A stretch of DNA of 10,083 nt, from the NCBI GenBank assembly GCA_031273515.1, contig JAISRU010000281.1, positions 1 through 10,083 of the forward strand, in the 5' to 3' direction. This stretch comes from Bacteroidales bacterium (GTDB lineage Bacteria > Bacteroidota > Bacteroidia > Bacteroidales > WCHB1-69). The translations under genes were made by a program, and so were the position numbers. Below, in pieces: positions 1 through 7,215 of this stretch; the first letter of the stretch is position 1; every line of letters starts with the position of its first letter. The notes beneath the pieces were generated by a model that searched no databases, was not told the origin of the DNA, and saw only the letters and a list, made by a program, of their open reading frames with translations.

Positions 1-66
1 AGTTCAGCATTTGTAGCGAGTGTAAAAAAATTTAGCCAAGACAGGTACAGCGAGCGGCTTTTTTTG

Positions 67-98
67 CTTACTTTTTTCAGCTGCAGGAAAAAAGTAAG
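67..98. repeat. Perfect 12-bp inverted repeat (hairpin)
   Basis: CTTACTTTTTTC at 67-78 is the exact reverse complement of GAAAAAAGTAAG at 87-98. The 8-nt loop contains the self-complementary CTGCAG. No T-run follows on either strand, so it is not a classical intrinsic terminator, although the A/T-rich stem could still help to end transcription from a gene left of the window. I infer, without a search, that it may be a dispersed Bacteroidales intergenic repeat. Confidence 0.6.
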
Positions 99-218
99 AG
101 GAAACAAAGACGTTTAGTACCCATGTCCAACATTGATGTAATTTTTGGCAGAATATTCAACTACTTTTTTGGTTACGGCTTGTCCGGCTTAGGAACAATA
201 TGTTGATAACCGCACATT

Positions 219-330
219 CCGTCCCTGACAGGACGGCACAAGAGAAATGTTGTGATGTTTTCTACCAATATTTTGTCCCTAACGGGACAGAATTGTGGCT
301 ACGGTTAATAAAATTCCATCCCTGCGGGAT
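219..330. repeat. Cluster of three related TCCC/GGGA palindromes
   Basis: Three short palindromes with a shared core lie about 40-55 bp apart. The first is CCGTCC/GGACGG with a 6-nt loop at 219-236. The second has TGTCCC, loop TAAC and GGGACA at 274-289, extendable to a 10-bp stem with one G-T pair at 270-293. The third is ATCCC, loop TGC and GGGAT at 318-330, followed by four T. All follow the pattern nTCCCT..(C)GGGAn. The last one, with its T-run, looks like a very short plus-strand terminator. No protein-coding signal is seen. It resembles a small intergenic repetitive element; its family is not identified. Confidence 0.55.
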
Positions 331-369
331 TTTTCACGTTTGCGACAATTTGAAATGCACCCATTGCAC

Positions 370-382
370 CGTCCGAATGGCA
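370..382 (+). repeat. 13-nt direct repeat, copy 1
   Basis: CGTCCGAATGGCA occurs here and again, identically, at 7716-7728. Both copies lie at the edge of a gene-free repeat-rich stretch, one before kdsD and one after comB. Both are followed within about 20 nt by a similar A/T-rich sequence ending in TTCTCAATTA or TTTTCAATTA, so the shared block is longer than 13 nt but degenerate. Confidence 0.5.
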
Positions 383-409
383 TGAATAAAAATTCTCAAT
401 TATTTTGTG

Positions 410-417
410 TACTTTTG
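410..417 (+). promoter_or_regulatory. Putative Bacteroidota -7 promoter element for kdsD
   Basis: TACTTTTG matches the Bacteroidota -7 consensus TAnnTTTG and is followed by CAG. A clear TTTG -33 partner is not visible at the usual distance. Transcription would begin around 422-426, leaving a leader of about 50 nt before the TTG start of kdsD. It could drive kdsD and perhaps the genes behind it. Confidence 0.45.
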
Positions 418-462
418 CAGAGGTTCAGTATGAGGTTGAATATAAGTCGTTAATCTTAAAAC

Positions 463-467
463 GGGAG
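463..467 (+). promoter_or_regulatory. Shine-Dalgarno-like site deciding the kdsD start
   Basis: GGGAG at 463-467 lies 7 nt before the TTG at 475 but only 1 nt before the in-frame TTG at 469. Normal spacing therefore favours 475. No in-frame ATG exists between the upstream stop (457-459) and the conserved domain. Confidence 0.35.
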
Positions 468-474
468 ATTGTTC

Positions 475-1443
475 TTGAAGACAAAAGAAGAAATAAAACA
501 AATTGCAAAACAATGTATTAGACAGGAAGCAGAAGCCGTCGCGACGCTGCTCGAATATGTAGACGATAGCTTTGTCGCCTGTGTGGAAGAACTATATCGT
601 AACGAAAAAGGACGAGTCATTGTGTGCGGAATAGGAAAAAGCGCCAATATAGCGCAAAAACTTGTCGCGACATTTAACTCGACCGGTACTCCTGCCGTCT
701 TTATGCACGCTGCGGATGCTATACATGGCGATCTGGGGATTATTCAAAAACACGATATCGTTATTTGTATTTCCAAAAGCGGAAATACGCCGGAAATCAG
801 TCTGCTTGTTCCCATGATTAAAATGCTGGGAAGCAAGATAATTGCGCTCGTCGGAAACACAAATTCCTATCTGGCAAAAAATGCGGATTATATACTGAAC
901 TGTACCGTGAATAAAGAAGCCTGTCCTAATAATCTGGCTCCAACGGCAAGTTCAACGGCTCAACTTGTATTGGGAGATGCTGTCGCTGTCTGTCTGATTG
1001 CCATGAGAGGATTTTCGGCGAATGATTTTGCACGAATTCACCCCGGCGGAGTCTTGGGAAAACAACTCTATCTGAAAGTAGAACAACTGTGTAAAGAAAA
1101 TGAAATCCCGCAGGTAACTCCCGACGCCGACCTGAATACAATCATCTATGAAATATCGTCCAAACGCTTGGGGATTACGGCTGTTATCGACAAAGGAAGC
1201 ATTGCAGGTATCATCACCGACGGCGATTTGCGACGAATGTTGGGAAAAAATATACATCCTCAAGGAATAAAAGCAACAGATATTATGACGAAAAATCCGA
1301 AAATGATAGATATAAACCAATTGGCTGTTACCGCCTTGGAAATGATGAGAAACAATAATATAACCAGTATTTTAGTTACGGAAAACGGAAACTATGCCGG
1401 CGTAATTCATCTGCATGATCTGCTCAAGGAAGGAATTATTTAA
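475..1443 (+). CDS. kdsD: Arabinose-5-phosphate isomerase (KdsD/KpsF/GutQ family)
   Basis: This cytoplasmic sugar isomerase interconverts D-ribulose-5-phosphate and D-arabinose-5-phosphate, the first step of Kdo synthesis for lipopolysaccharide. From TTG at 475 it is 322 residues, the usual family length. An N-terminal SIS domain (about 40-175) carries GIGKSAN (52-58), HGDLG (84-88), SKSGNTPE (100-107), APTASST (155-161) and HPGGVLG (189-195). A tandem CBS pair follows (about 203-322), with GIITDGDLRR and GVIHLHDLL. Lys55, Glu107, Glu148 and His189 match the catalytic set known from E. coli KdsD (K59, E111, E152, H193) at a constant offset of four, so it is probably active. The start must be TTG (469 or 475), because no upstream in-frame ATG exists. 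A promoter-like box lies at 410. KdsD cannot be told from a capsule-linked KpsF by sequence alone. Confidence 0.93.
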   Translation: MKTKEEIKQIAKQCIRQEAEAVATLLEYVDDSFVACVEELYRNEKGRVIVCGIGKSANIAQKLVATFNSTGTPAVFMHAADAIHGDLGIIQKHDIVICISKSGNTPEISLLVPMIKMLGSKIIALVGNTNSYLAKNADYILNCTVNKEACPNNLAPTASSTAQLVLGDAVAVCLIAMRGFSANDFARIHPGGVLGKQLYLKVEQLCKENEIPQVTPDADLNTIIYEISSKRLGITAVIDKGSIAGIITDGDLRRMLGKNIHPQGIKATDIMTKNPKMIDINQLAVTALEMMRNNNITSILVTENGNYAGVIHLHDLLKEGII

Positions 1444-1513
1444 TATGAAATCTAAACTTGCTGACAACTATTTTGCAATAAAATGCGTCTATGTTTTAAA
1501 AGACAATATAAAC

Positions 1514-3001
1514 ATGAACATAAATAAGTTTTTAATTTTTGGTCTGGGTATTATTCTACTGCATGGAAATACCGATATCTCTGCTCAGAAAAGGACAGAA
1601 AAACCTCCAAAACAGGGATATGAAATAAAATTCGTATTGAAAGGATTGCAGGATACAATGCTGTATTTTGCAAACTATTACGCCGATAAAACATATATGT
1701 ATGATACTTTGTATTTATCGCCCAAAGCGCCTTATACGTTTATCTCCCGAAAAGACACCTTACTGCCGCGCGGGATCTATGTCCTTGCCGGACAAAACAA
1801 AACAAAATACATGGATATCGTTATCGATTCTTCCTTTTCTTTCACGGTCGAAGCAAACAATCTTGATCCTGAAATGCCTGACTTCCCAAGTAATCTGCGG
1901 TTTATCAATTCTCCTGAAAACGAAACGGCTAACGACTTCTTTCTGACAATGTCGAACTATCAGCGAAGGATTATCTCTCTGAATGAGAATGTCAAAACAG
2001 AAGAAACATCCCAAACGCCGGATACGGCATTAATAGAAGAATACAAAACAATCCGTAAACAGTGTCAGGACAGTATGCGGACGTATATGCGTGAATTTGT
2101 GGACGTCAATCGTCATACGCTGTTCGGAAAAGCGCAGTTGCTGATTCGAGATGTGGAAATACCCGAACCTCCCCGTAACGAAGACGGGTCTTTGGTCGAT
2201 TCCGGTTTTGCCTATTCGTATTACATCAATCATTACTGGGACAATACCGATTTCTCTGAACCCGCCCTGATTGCTACTCCCGTATTTTATCCCAAACTGA
2301 AAACTTACTTCGACGACGTTGTTCCGCCTCTGGTAGACAGTATTATAAAATATGTCGATCTGCTCTTAGCCAAAGTAAAAGATACGCCCGAACTGTTCAA
2401 ATATGTTGTCTGGTTTATTACCAATAAATACGAACGAAGTCAGTACGTGGCTCACGACGCTGTTTTTGTTCACATGGTGGAGAATTATTATGCTAAAGGC
2501 TTCTGTCCGTGGACAGACGAAGCTATACTGGAACGCATGATAAACAGGGCAAAGCAGTTAAGTCCTGTTTTAATCGGGAAAAAAGCCCCTGAACTCTATA
2601 TGGCAGATACCAACGGACGTTACCGTTCAAACTACGAGTCGCCCCGAAAATATACAATTATGTGGTTCTGGGACGTAAGCTGCGGACATTGTAAAACGGC
2701 AGGTCCCGTACTGGTCGAATTTTACAATCGGGCAAAAGACAGTCTGGACTTTGAAATATATGCCATCTGCATCACCAAAGAAAAAGAAAAATGGAAGCAA
2801 GCTATTCGAGAACGGGAGTTTCCATGGATCAATGTAGGCGGAGATACGGCAAATATCGATTACAGGCAAGTATACGACGTCCCTACAACACCGATCATTT
2901 TTGTGTTGGACAAAGAGAAAAAAATCATCGTGAAGAAAATCGGAGTAAATGAACTTGAAACTTTCATTCGAGATTACGATAAAGGCAGAATCAGGTATTA
3001 A
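1514..3001 (+). CDS. Secreted TlpA-like thiol oxidoreductase with DUF4369/DUF5106-type N-terminus, copy 1 (CGHC)
   Basis: A 495-residue exported protein of the Bacteroidota DUF5106/TlpA type. A signal peptide (1-24, cleavage expected at SA|Q) is followed by a beta-rich DUF4369-like segment (about 30-110), a helical DUF5106-like region (about 115-345) and a C-terminal thioredoxin fold (about 350-495). The redox site is WDVSCGHC, Cys390 and Cys393, a PDI-like CGHC pair. Thr459-Pro460 fits the cis-proline position. It probably handles disulfides in the periplasm or envelope; the substrate is unknown. I chose ATG 1514 over ATG 1445 because only this start puts the signal peptide at the N-terminus, and it matches the downstream paralogue (495 versus 498 residues). 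The upstream start would add 23 residues. The next gene is a tandem duplicate about 75% identical over the C-terminal third. Confidence 0.85.
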   Translation: MNINKFLIFGLGIILLHGNTDISAQKRTEKPPKQGYEIKFVLKGLQDTMLYFANYYADKTYMYDTLYLSPKAPYTFISRKDTLLPRGIYVLAGQNKTKYMDIVIDSSFSFTVEANNLDPEMPDFPSNLRFINSPENETANDFFLTMSNYQRRIISLNENVKTEETSQTPDTALIEEYKTIRKQCQDSMRTYMREFVDVNRHTLFGKAQLLIRDVEIPEPPRNEDGSLVDSGFAYSYYINHYWDNTDFSEPALIATPVFYPKLKTYFDDVVPPLVDSIIKYVDLLLAKVKDTPELFKYVVWFITNKYERSQYVAHDAVFVHMVENYYAKGFCPWTDEAILERMINRAKQLSPVLIGKKAPELYMADTNGRYRSNYESPRKYTIMWFWDVSCGHCKTAGPVLVEFYNRAKDSLDFEIYAICITKEKEKWKQAIREREFPWINVGGDTANIDYRQVYDVPTTPIIFVLDKEKKIIVKKIGVNELETFIRDYDKGRIRY

Positions 3002-3040
3002 AGCTATGGAAAACGTATTTTATAATAAAATCAATAAACG

Positions 3041-4537
3041 ATGAACCTGAATAAAATTTATACTGCATGTTTTCTTTCTTTATTTGTGCTGTTGTCTTTG
3101 GGTGCAACGGCTCAAAAGAAAGAGAAAAAAGAGAAAAAAGAGAAAAAAGCTGTGTCCGAGATTAAAATGATTTTTCCCGGATTAGAGGATACCGTATTGT
3201 ATCTGGCAAGTTATTATGCGGATATGAATTTGGTATATGATACCTTATATCCTTTGCCTCACGATCCTTCTGTGTTTGTTTCCCGCAAAGATACTTTGAT
3301 CCCTCGCGGGATTTATCTGTTGGGAAATCAGAATAAAGTGAAACTGATGGATATTGTTGTCGATAGTTCCCACTCTTTTACCATCGAAACAAACAAACTA
3401 AATCCTGCAAAGCCCGACATCCCGTCAAATGTGAGGTTTGTCAATTCTCCTGAGAACGAAACGGCAAATACCTTTTTTCTGACAATGTCGTCCTTTCAAC
3501 GAAAGATTTTTGGTCTGAATAACAGTCTTAAAACAGAAGAGTCGTCCCAGACGCCGGATATGGCATTGATAGAACAATACAAAACAAACCGCAGACTCTG
3601 TCAGGACAGTATGCGGATGTATATGCGTGATTTTGCAGATGAAAATCGTCATACTCTGTTCGGGAAAGCACAGTTGTTGATGCATGAGGTGGAAATACCC
3701 GAACCTCCCCGTCGTGAAGACGGGTCTTTGGTCGATTCTAATTTTGCCTATTATTATTACATCAATCACTACTGGGACAATGCCGATTTGACAGATCCCG
3801 CCCTGATTGCTACCCCCGTGTTCTACCCCAGACTGACAAAGTATTTTGAAGACGTCGTTCCTCCTTTGGTAGACAGCATTACGAAATATGCCGATTTGCT
3901 CTTAAACAAAGTGAAAGATACGCCCGAATTGTTTAAATACATTGTTTGGTATATTACCAATAAATACGAACGAAGTCAGTATGTGGCTCACGATGCCGTT
4001 TTTGTACACATGGTGGAGAATTATTATGGTAAAGGATTATGTCCGTGGACAGACGAAGCTGTTCTGGAACGCATGATAAACAGAGCAACACAGTTAAATC
4101 CTCTTTTAATCGGGAAAACAGCCCCCGAACTCTATATGATAGATACCAATGGACGTATTCGTTCAAACTACGAATCGCCCCGAAAATATACGGTGATGTG
4201 GTTCTGGGACGTCAACTGCGGAATCTGTAAAACCTCAAGTCCCAAACTGGTTGAGTTCTACAATCGGGCAAAAGACAGTCTGGACTTTGAAATATATGCT
4301 ATCTGTATCACGCCGGATATGGAAAAATGGAAGCAGACTGTTCGAGAACGGGAGTTCCCATGGATCAATGTAGGCGGAAATCAGATGAATATCGATTACA
4401 GGATTGCCTACGACATAAGCTCCGCTCCTGTGATTTATGTGTTGGATAATGAAAAGAAAATCATCGCTAAAAAAATCAGTTCGGATGAACTTGAATCGGT
4501 ACTGCGTAGCTACGACGAAGGCAGAGTCAGATATTAA
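3041..4537 (+). CDS. Secreted TlpA-like thiol oxidoreductase, copy 2 (CGIC), tandem paralogue
   Basis: A 498-residue paralogue of the preceding gene, 39 bp downstream and in the same domain order. The signal peptide MNLNKIYTACFLSLFVLLSL..ATA is cleaved before Gln25. A lysine/glutamate tract (KKEKKEKKEKK, about 26-36) that copy 1 lacks comes next, then the DUF4369/DUF5106-like region and a thioredoxin fold (about 353-498). The redox pair is Cys393-Gly-Ile-Cys396, where copy 1 has CGHC. The residue before the presumed cis-proline is Ala462 instead of Thr. Both positions tune redox potential and substrate choice in thioredoxin-fold proteins, so the two copies probably differ in function. It is likely cotranscribed with copy 1, with no clear promoter in the gap. 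Substrate and partner are unknown. Confidence 0.86.
   Translation: MNLNKIYTACFLSLFVLLSLGATAQKKEKKEKKEKKAVSEIKMIFPGLEDTVLYLASYYADMNLVYDTLYPLPHDPSVFVSRKDTLIPRGIYLLGNQNKVKLMDIVVDSSHSFTIETNKLNPAKPDIPSNVRFVNSPENETANTFFLTMSSFQRKIFGLNNSLKTEESSQTPDMALIEQYKTNRRLCQDSMRMYMRDFADENRHTLFGKAQLLMHEVEIPEPPRREDGSLVDSNFAYYYYINHYWDNADLTDPALIATPVFYPRLTKYFEDVVPPLVDSITKYADLLLNKVKDTPELFKYIVWYITNKYERSQYVAHDAVFVHMVENYYGKGLCPWTDEAVLERMINRATQLNPLLIGKTAPELYMIDTNGRIRSNYESPRKYTVMWFWDVNCGICKTSSPKLVEFYNRAKDSLDFEIYAICITPDMEKWKQTVREREFPWINVGGNQMNIDYRIAYDISSAPVIYVLDNEKKIIAKKISSDELESVLRSYDEGRVRY
3122..3148 (+). repeat. Three perfect 9-nt repeats (GAGAAAAAA) in copy 2
   Basis: The unit GAGAAAAAA is repeated three times without error and encodes the Lys/Glu tract just after the signal peptide. 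Unit gain or loss would keep the frame, whereas slippage inside an A6 run would truncate the protein. Confidence 0.75.
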
Positions 4538-4543
4538 TAACCT

Positions 4544-4551
4544 TACCTTCG
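4544..4551 (+). promoter_or_regulatory. Weak candidate -7 element before asnS
   Basis: TACCTTCG differs from the Bacteroidota -7 consensus TAnnTTTG at one base and is followed by TGCAA. It sits in the 95-bp gap between the second oxidoreductase and asnS, the largest gap in the plus-strand row after kdsD. No -33 TTTG is seen at the right distance, so asnS may instead be read through from upstream. Confidence 0.2.
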
Positions 4552-4632
4552 TGCAATAACGGGCAACGAAAATCGTAATGACAGTGGAAATAAAAGAAAT
4601 AGAAAATATAAACAGATGAATAAATTAAATCG

Positions 4633-6030
4633 ATGAAAGCAACTAAAATCGTTAAAATACTAAAAGACAAGGACGGAACAAATATCGGTAAACCGATTAC
4701 GGTACAGGGATGGGTGCGCACCAAACGAGGCAATAACAATGTAACTTTTATTGCGGTAAACGACGGATCGATTGTGCATAACATTCAAATTGTTGCCGAC
4801 AGCGGAAAATTTGATGAAGATACGCTTAAAAACGTTACAACAGGAGCTTGCATTTCGGTAACGGGACTCTTGGTGCAGTCTATGGGCAGAGGACAAAGCG
4901 TTGAAATACAAGCCGACAAAATTGACGTATTAGGATTGTCCGATCCTGAAACATTTCCTTTGCAAAAGAAAGGACACAGCATGGAATTTTTGCGCAGTAT
5001 AGCTCATTTGCGTCCTCGTACAAACTATTTCGGATGCGTGCTGCGTTTACGGCATGGTATGTCTTTCGCTATTCATAAATACTTCAACGACAAAGGATTT
5101 TTTTATCTGCATACGCCCATTATCACTGCCGCCGATGCGGAAGGAGCAGGAGAGATGTTTCGTGTTACAACGCTGAATATGGAAGATGTTCCTCGAACAA
5201 AAGACGGTAAAGTGGATTATGCGGAAGATTTTTTCGGGAAACCAACCAATCTGACCGTGTCCGGACAGCTCAACGGCGAAATGGGGGCAATGGCTTTGGG
5301 TAATATCTATACGTTCGGACCAACATTTCGTGCCGAGAACTCGAATACGCCCCGACATCTTGCCGAATTTTGGATGATTGAACCGGAAATGGCTTTCTGC
5401 GATCTGGAAGACGCCATGTGTATTGCGGAAGATTTCATCAAATACTGTATTCGATATGCGTTGGAAAACAATCGGGATGATTTGCAGTTTTTGAACGATT
5501 TTATAGATAAGGAACTTATTCAACGTCTGACGTCCATTGTTGACGCCGATTTTATTCGCTTGACGTACACTGAAGCTATTTCGATTTTGATTGCGTCGGG
5601 ACATAAATTTGAGTTCAAAGTGGAATGGGGCGCAGACTTGCAGGCAGAACATGAACGCTATTTGGTGGAACAGCATTTTAAAAGACCTGTTATTTTGATT
5701 GACTATCCCAAAGACATCAAAGCCTTTTATATGAAACAAAACGACGACGGGAAAACAGTCAGAGCGATGGATATTCTTTTGCCGAAAATCGGGGAACTGA
5801 TTGGAGGATCGCAACGGGAAGAAAATCTGGAAAAGCTGCTTCATGCCATAGAAGTTCGGAATATGTCGAAAGAAGAATTGCGTTATTATATAGATACCCG
5901 TCGTTTTGGGACAGCCGTACACAGCGGATTTGGTTTGGGGTTTGAGCGTCTTCTGCTTTTCATCACCGGAATGACCAATATCAGGGATGTAATTCCTTTT
6001 CCAAGAACGCCGCAAAATGCTGAATTTTAA
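4633..6030 (+). CDS. asnS: Asparaginyl-tRNA synthetase
   Basis: A cytoplasmic class IIb aminoacyl-tRNA synthetase that charges tRNA-Asn with asparagine using ATP. It has 465 residues, normal for bacterial AsnRS. The N-terminal OB-fold anticodon-binding domain (about 20-100) contains [10 protein letters not shown]. The catalytic domain shows a motif 1 region around [21 protein letters not shown] (156-176), motif 2 [22 protein letters not shown] (231-252) and motif 3 [12 protein letters not shown] (432-443). The [16 protein letters not shown] wording favours AsnRS over AspRS or archaeal-type enzymes. ATG 4633 starts directly at the conserved N-terminus. gldD follows after 6 nt, so the two are probably cotranscribed. 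A 401-codon antisense frame across it is a shadow of this gene. Confidence 0.97.
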   Translation: MKATKIVKILKDKDGTNIGKPITVQGWVRTKRGNNNVTFIAVNDGSIVHNIQIVADSGKFDEDTLKNVTTGACISVTGLLVQSMGRGQSVEIQADKIDVLGLSDPETFPLQKKGHSMEFLRSIAHLRPRTNYFGCVLRLRHGMSFAIHKYFNDKGFFYLHTPIITAADAEGAGEMFRVTTLNMEDVPRTKDGKVDYAEDFFGKPTNLTVSGQLNGEMGAMALGNIYTFGPTFRAENSNTPRHLAEFWMIEPEMAFCDLEDAMCIAEDFIKYCIRYALENNRDDLQFLNDFIDKELIQRLTSIVDADFIRLTYTEAISILIASGHKFEFKVEWGADLQAEHERYLVEQHFKRPVILIDYPKDIKAFYMKQNDDGKTVRAMDILLPKIGELIGGSQREENLEKLLHAIEVRNMSKEELRYYIDTRRFGTAVHSGFGLGFERLLLFITGMTNIRDVIPFPRTPQNAEF

Positions 6031-6036
6031 AATACA

Positions 6037-6714
6037 ATGAACAAAAATTTCTTTTGTTATAGTCATTGTAGTCAAGTCGGAAAGAGAGTCGGACAGTTTA
6101 TGGTTGTTTGTGTTCTTTTTTCCATGCTTTGTTTTGCCTGTGAGAGAGAGGTCTATATGCCGAAGCCCAGAGGTTATTTCCGCATCGACATACAGGATAC
6201 CACTTATCAGGAACTCAAAGGAACGTATCCTTATGCGTTTGAATATTCTCACAAAGCCTTTGTCGATCCGTTGGAAAACAGAGAGCAGTACTGGATAAAT
6301 CTGATCTATCCCGAATTGGATGCGGTCTTGTTTATTACATACAAAGACGTCGGCAATACGACTTTAGACGATTTAATCAACGACGCCCGTACCATGGCAT
6401 TAAAACAAATAGTCAAAGCCGACGACATTATCGAGTCCTATATATTAGATTCAGCGAGCAATTTATACGGAAGAATATATGAAACTGTCGGAAATGATGC
6501 GGCTTGTCCTTTTCAGTTTTGGGTAACGGACAGGGAAGATCATTTTCTTCGGGGATCATTGTATCTAAATCATGTTCCTCAGAACGATTCTCTTGCTCCC
6601 GTGATAAACTATCTAAAAAAAGACATGCTGCATCTTATTCGGACGTTTAAATGGAATGAGGTTGACATCATTATTGAATATCCTCCTACTGCCAGTTTGC
6701 ATATTTGCGGATAG
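6037..6714 (+). CDS. gldD: GldD-like gliding-motility lipoprotein with odd C-terminal tail
   Basis: A 225-residue envelope lipoprotein of the GldD family. In flavobacteria GldD is needed for gliding and linked to type IX secretion; many non-gliding Bacteroidales also carry it. After Lys16-Arg17 a hydrophobic segment (about 21-34) ends in LCFAC, with Cys35 as likely lipidation site, although the lipobox is imperfect. The family hallmark PKPRGYFRID follows at 42-51. The body then runs normally to LKKDMLHLIRTFKW (about 193-206). The last residues, about 207-225, do not look like the usual family end, and their DNA resembles the 42-bp repeat that starts right after the stop. The start is 6 nt after the asnS stop, suggesting coupling. 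ATG 6100 (Met22) is a possible later start but would lose the basic n-region. Confidence 0.88.
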   Translation: MNKNFFCYSHCSQVGKRVGQFMVVCVLFSMLCFACEREVYMPKPRGYFRIDIQDTTYQELKGTYPYAFEYSHKAFVDPLENREQYWINLIYPELDAVLFITYKDVGNTTLDDLINDARTMALKQIVKADDIIESYILDSASNLYGRIYETVGNDAACPFQFWVTDREDHFLRGSLYLNHVPQNDSLAPVINYLKKDMLHLIRTFKWNEVDIIIEYPPTASLHICG

Positions 6715-7050
6715 GTTCTGAGTCTTCGAAAACGCTTTCTCACGTTTGCGGAGGAGGTTCCGAGCCTTCGGAGATGCTTTCGCACGTCCGCGGAAGTCGT
6801 TCCGAGCCTTCGGAGATGCTTTCGCACGTCTGCGAAAGTCGTTCCGAGCCTTTGGAGATGCTTTCGCACGTTTGCGGAAGTCGTTCCGAGCCTTCGGAGT
6901 CCCTTTCGTACGTTTGCGGAGGTCGTTTCAAGCCTGCGAAGTCCCTTTCGCACGTTTGCGGAAGTCGTTCCGAGCCTTTGTAGATGCTTTCGCACGTCTG
7001 CGGAGGTCGTTCCGAGCCTTCGGAGACCCTTTCTCTCCTACGAGGAGGTA
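6715..7050. repeat. 42-bp minisatellite, eight units
   Basis: Eight head-to-tail units of exactly 42 bp begin at 6715, 6757, 6799, 6841, 6883, 6925, 6967 and 7009. The first and last are the most degenerate. The core reads GTTCCGAGCCTTCGGAGATG then CTTTCGCACGTYTGCGGAAG plus TC. Each unit holds two inverted repeats: TCCGA/TCGGA around GCCT, and CTTTCGCA/TGCGRAAG around CGTY. In unit 3, at 6819-6838, the second is a perfect 8-bp stem. There are no unique spacers, so this is not CRISPR. Since 42 is a multiple of three, several frames on both strands stay open and yield 14-residue repeats; none has a start with support. It may end gldD transcription through its hairpins, though no T-runs follow them. 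Confidence 0.9.
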
Positions 7051-7140
7051 ATTTCAATTCTTTGAAGTCTTGAGCTCCAGTGTTGCTGCTATCTCTTGTC
7101 GTTGTTTTTTATTGTTCGACAGAACAAAGAAAGCACTCTG

Positions 7141-7215
7141 TTATTTGGGAATGTCCTTCAATAATTCTGTTAGCTCTTTAATCGGTTAAGGGTTCCTTAT
7201 TCGATTTATCGTATA
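7141..7215 (-). pseudogene. Possible C-terminal remnant of the Tn5-type transposase
   Basis: On the minus strand, removing the 280-bp insertion and one TA lets the N-terminal fragment continue in frame as GLIIYDKSNKEPLT. After one extra base the reading resumes as IKELTELLKDIPK and a stop at 7141-7143. NKEPLT-IKELTELL resembles the (K)EPPSLKEV-type stretch near the end of Tn5/IS4-like transposases. This would mean the gene lost most of its middle, gained a frameshift, and later received the insertion. The match rests on memory of the family and is weak. Confidence 0.25.

Larger units (their letters stand above)
1..474. other. Gene-free, palindrome-rich upstream region
   Basis: No credible gene lies here. 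The open frames are short: about 27 codons from 123 and 61 codons from 200. They run through palindromes and have no recognisable protein features. The stretch holds a 12-bp hairpin, three related short palindromes, a 13-nt repeat that recurs at 7716, and a promoter-like box before kdsD. A stretch ending in a T-run at about 33-65 (AGCC ... GGCT followed by seven T) could be the weak terminator of a gene lying before the window, but its stem is only four base pairs. Confidence 0.6.

Noticed and set aside
200..385. 61-codon frame before kdsD
   Set aside because: It runs through three palindromes and the 13-nt repeat, and has no protein-like features.
1415..1513. Earlier starts (1415, 1445) for the first oxidoreductase
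   Set aside because: They overlap or follow kdsD and bury the signal peptide behind 23-33 extra residues. The paralogue begins at the position equal to 1514.
5047..6252. 401-codon minus-strand frame
   Set aside because: It lies antisense to the clearly real asnS and the start of gldD, has no recognisable domain, and is His/Arg/Phe-rich as expected of a shadow frame.
7035..7049. Strong AGGAGG with a small hairpin as a ribosome binding site
   Set aside because: No start codon and open frame follow at proper distance. It is the degenerate end of the last repeat unit.
6715..7050. CRISPR array
   Set aside because: Units are contiguous 42-mers with no alternating unique spacers, and no cas genes are nearby.
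6609..7057. Overlapping repeat-protein frames on both strands of the minisatellite (14-residue repeats)
   Set aside because: They are open because the period is divisible by three. None has a supported start or a known repeat fold, and they compete with each other in several frames.
7112..7127. TTGTTC/GAACAA hairpin as a terminator
   Set aside because: The stem is only 6 bp. The T-run lies before it on the plus strand, and no matching T-run follows on either strand.
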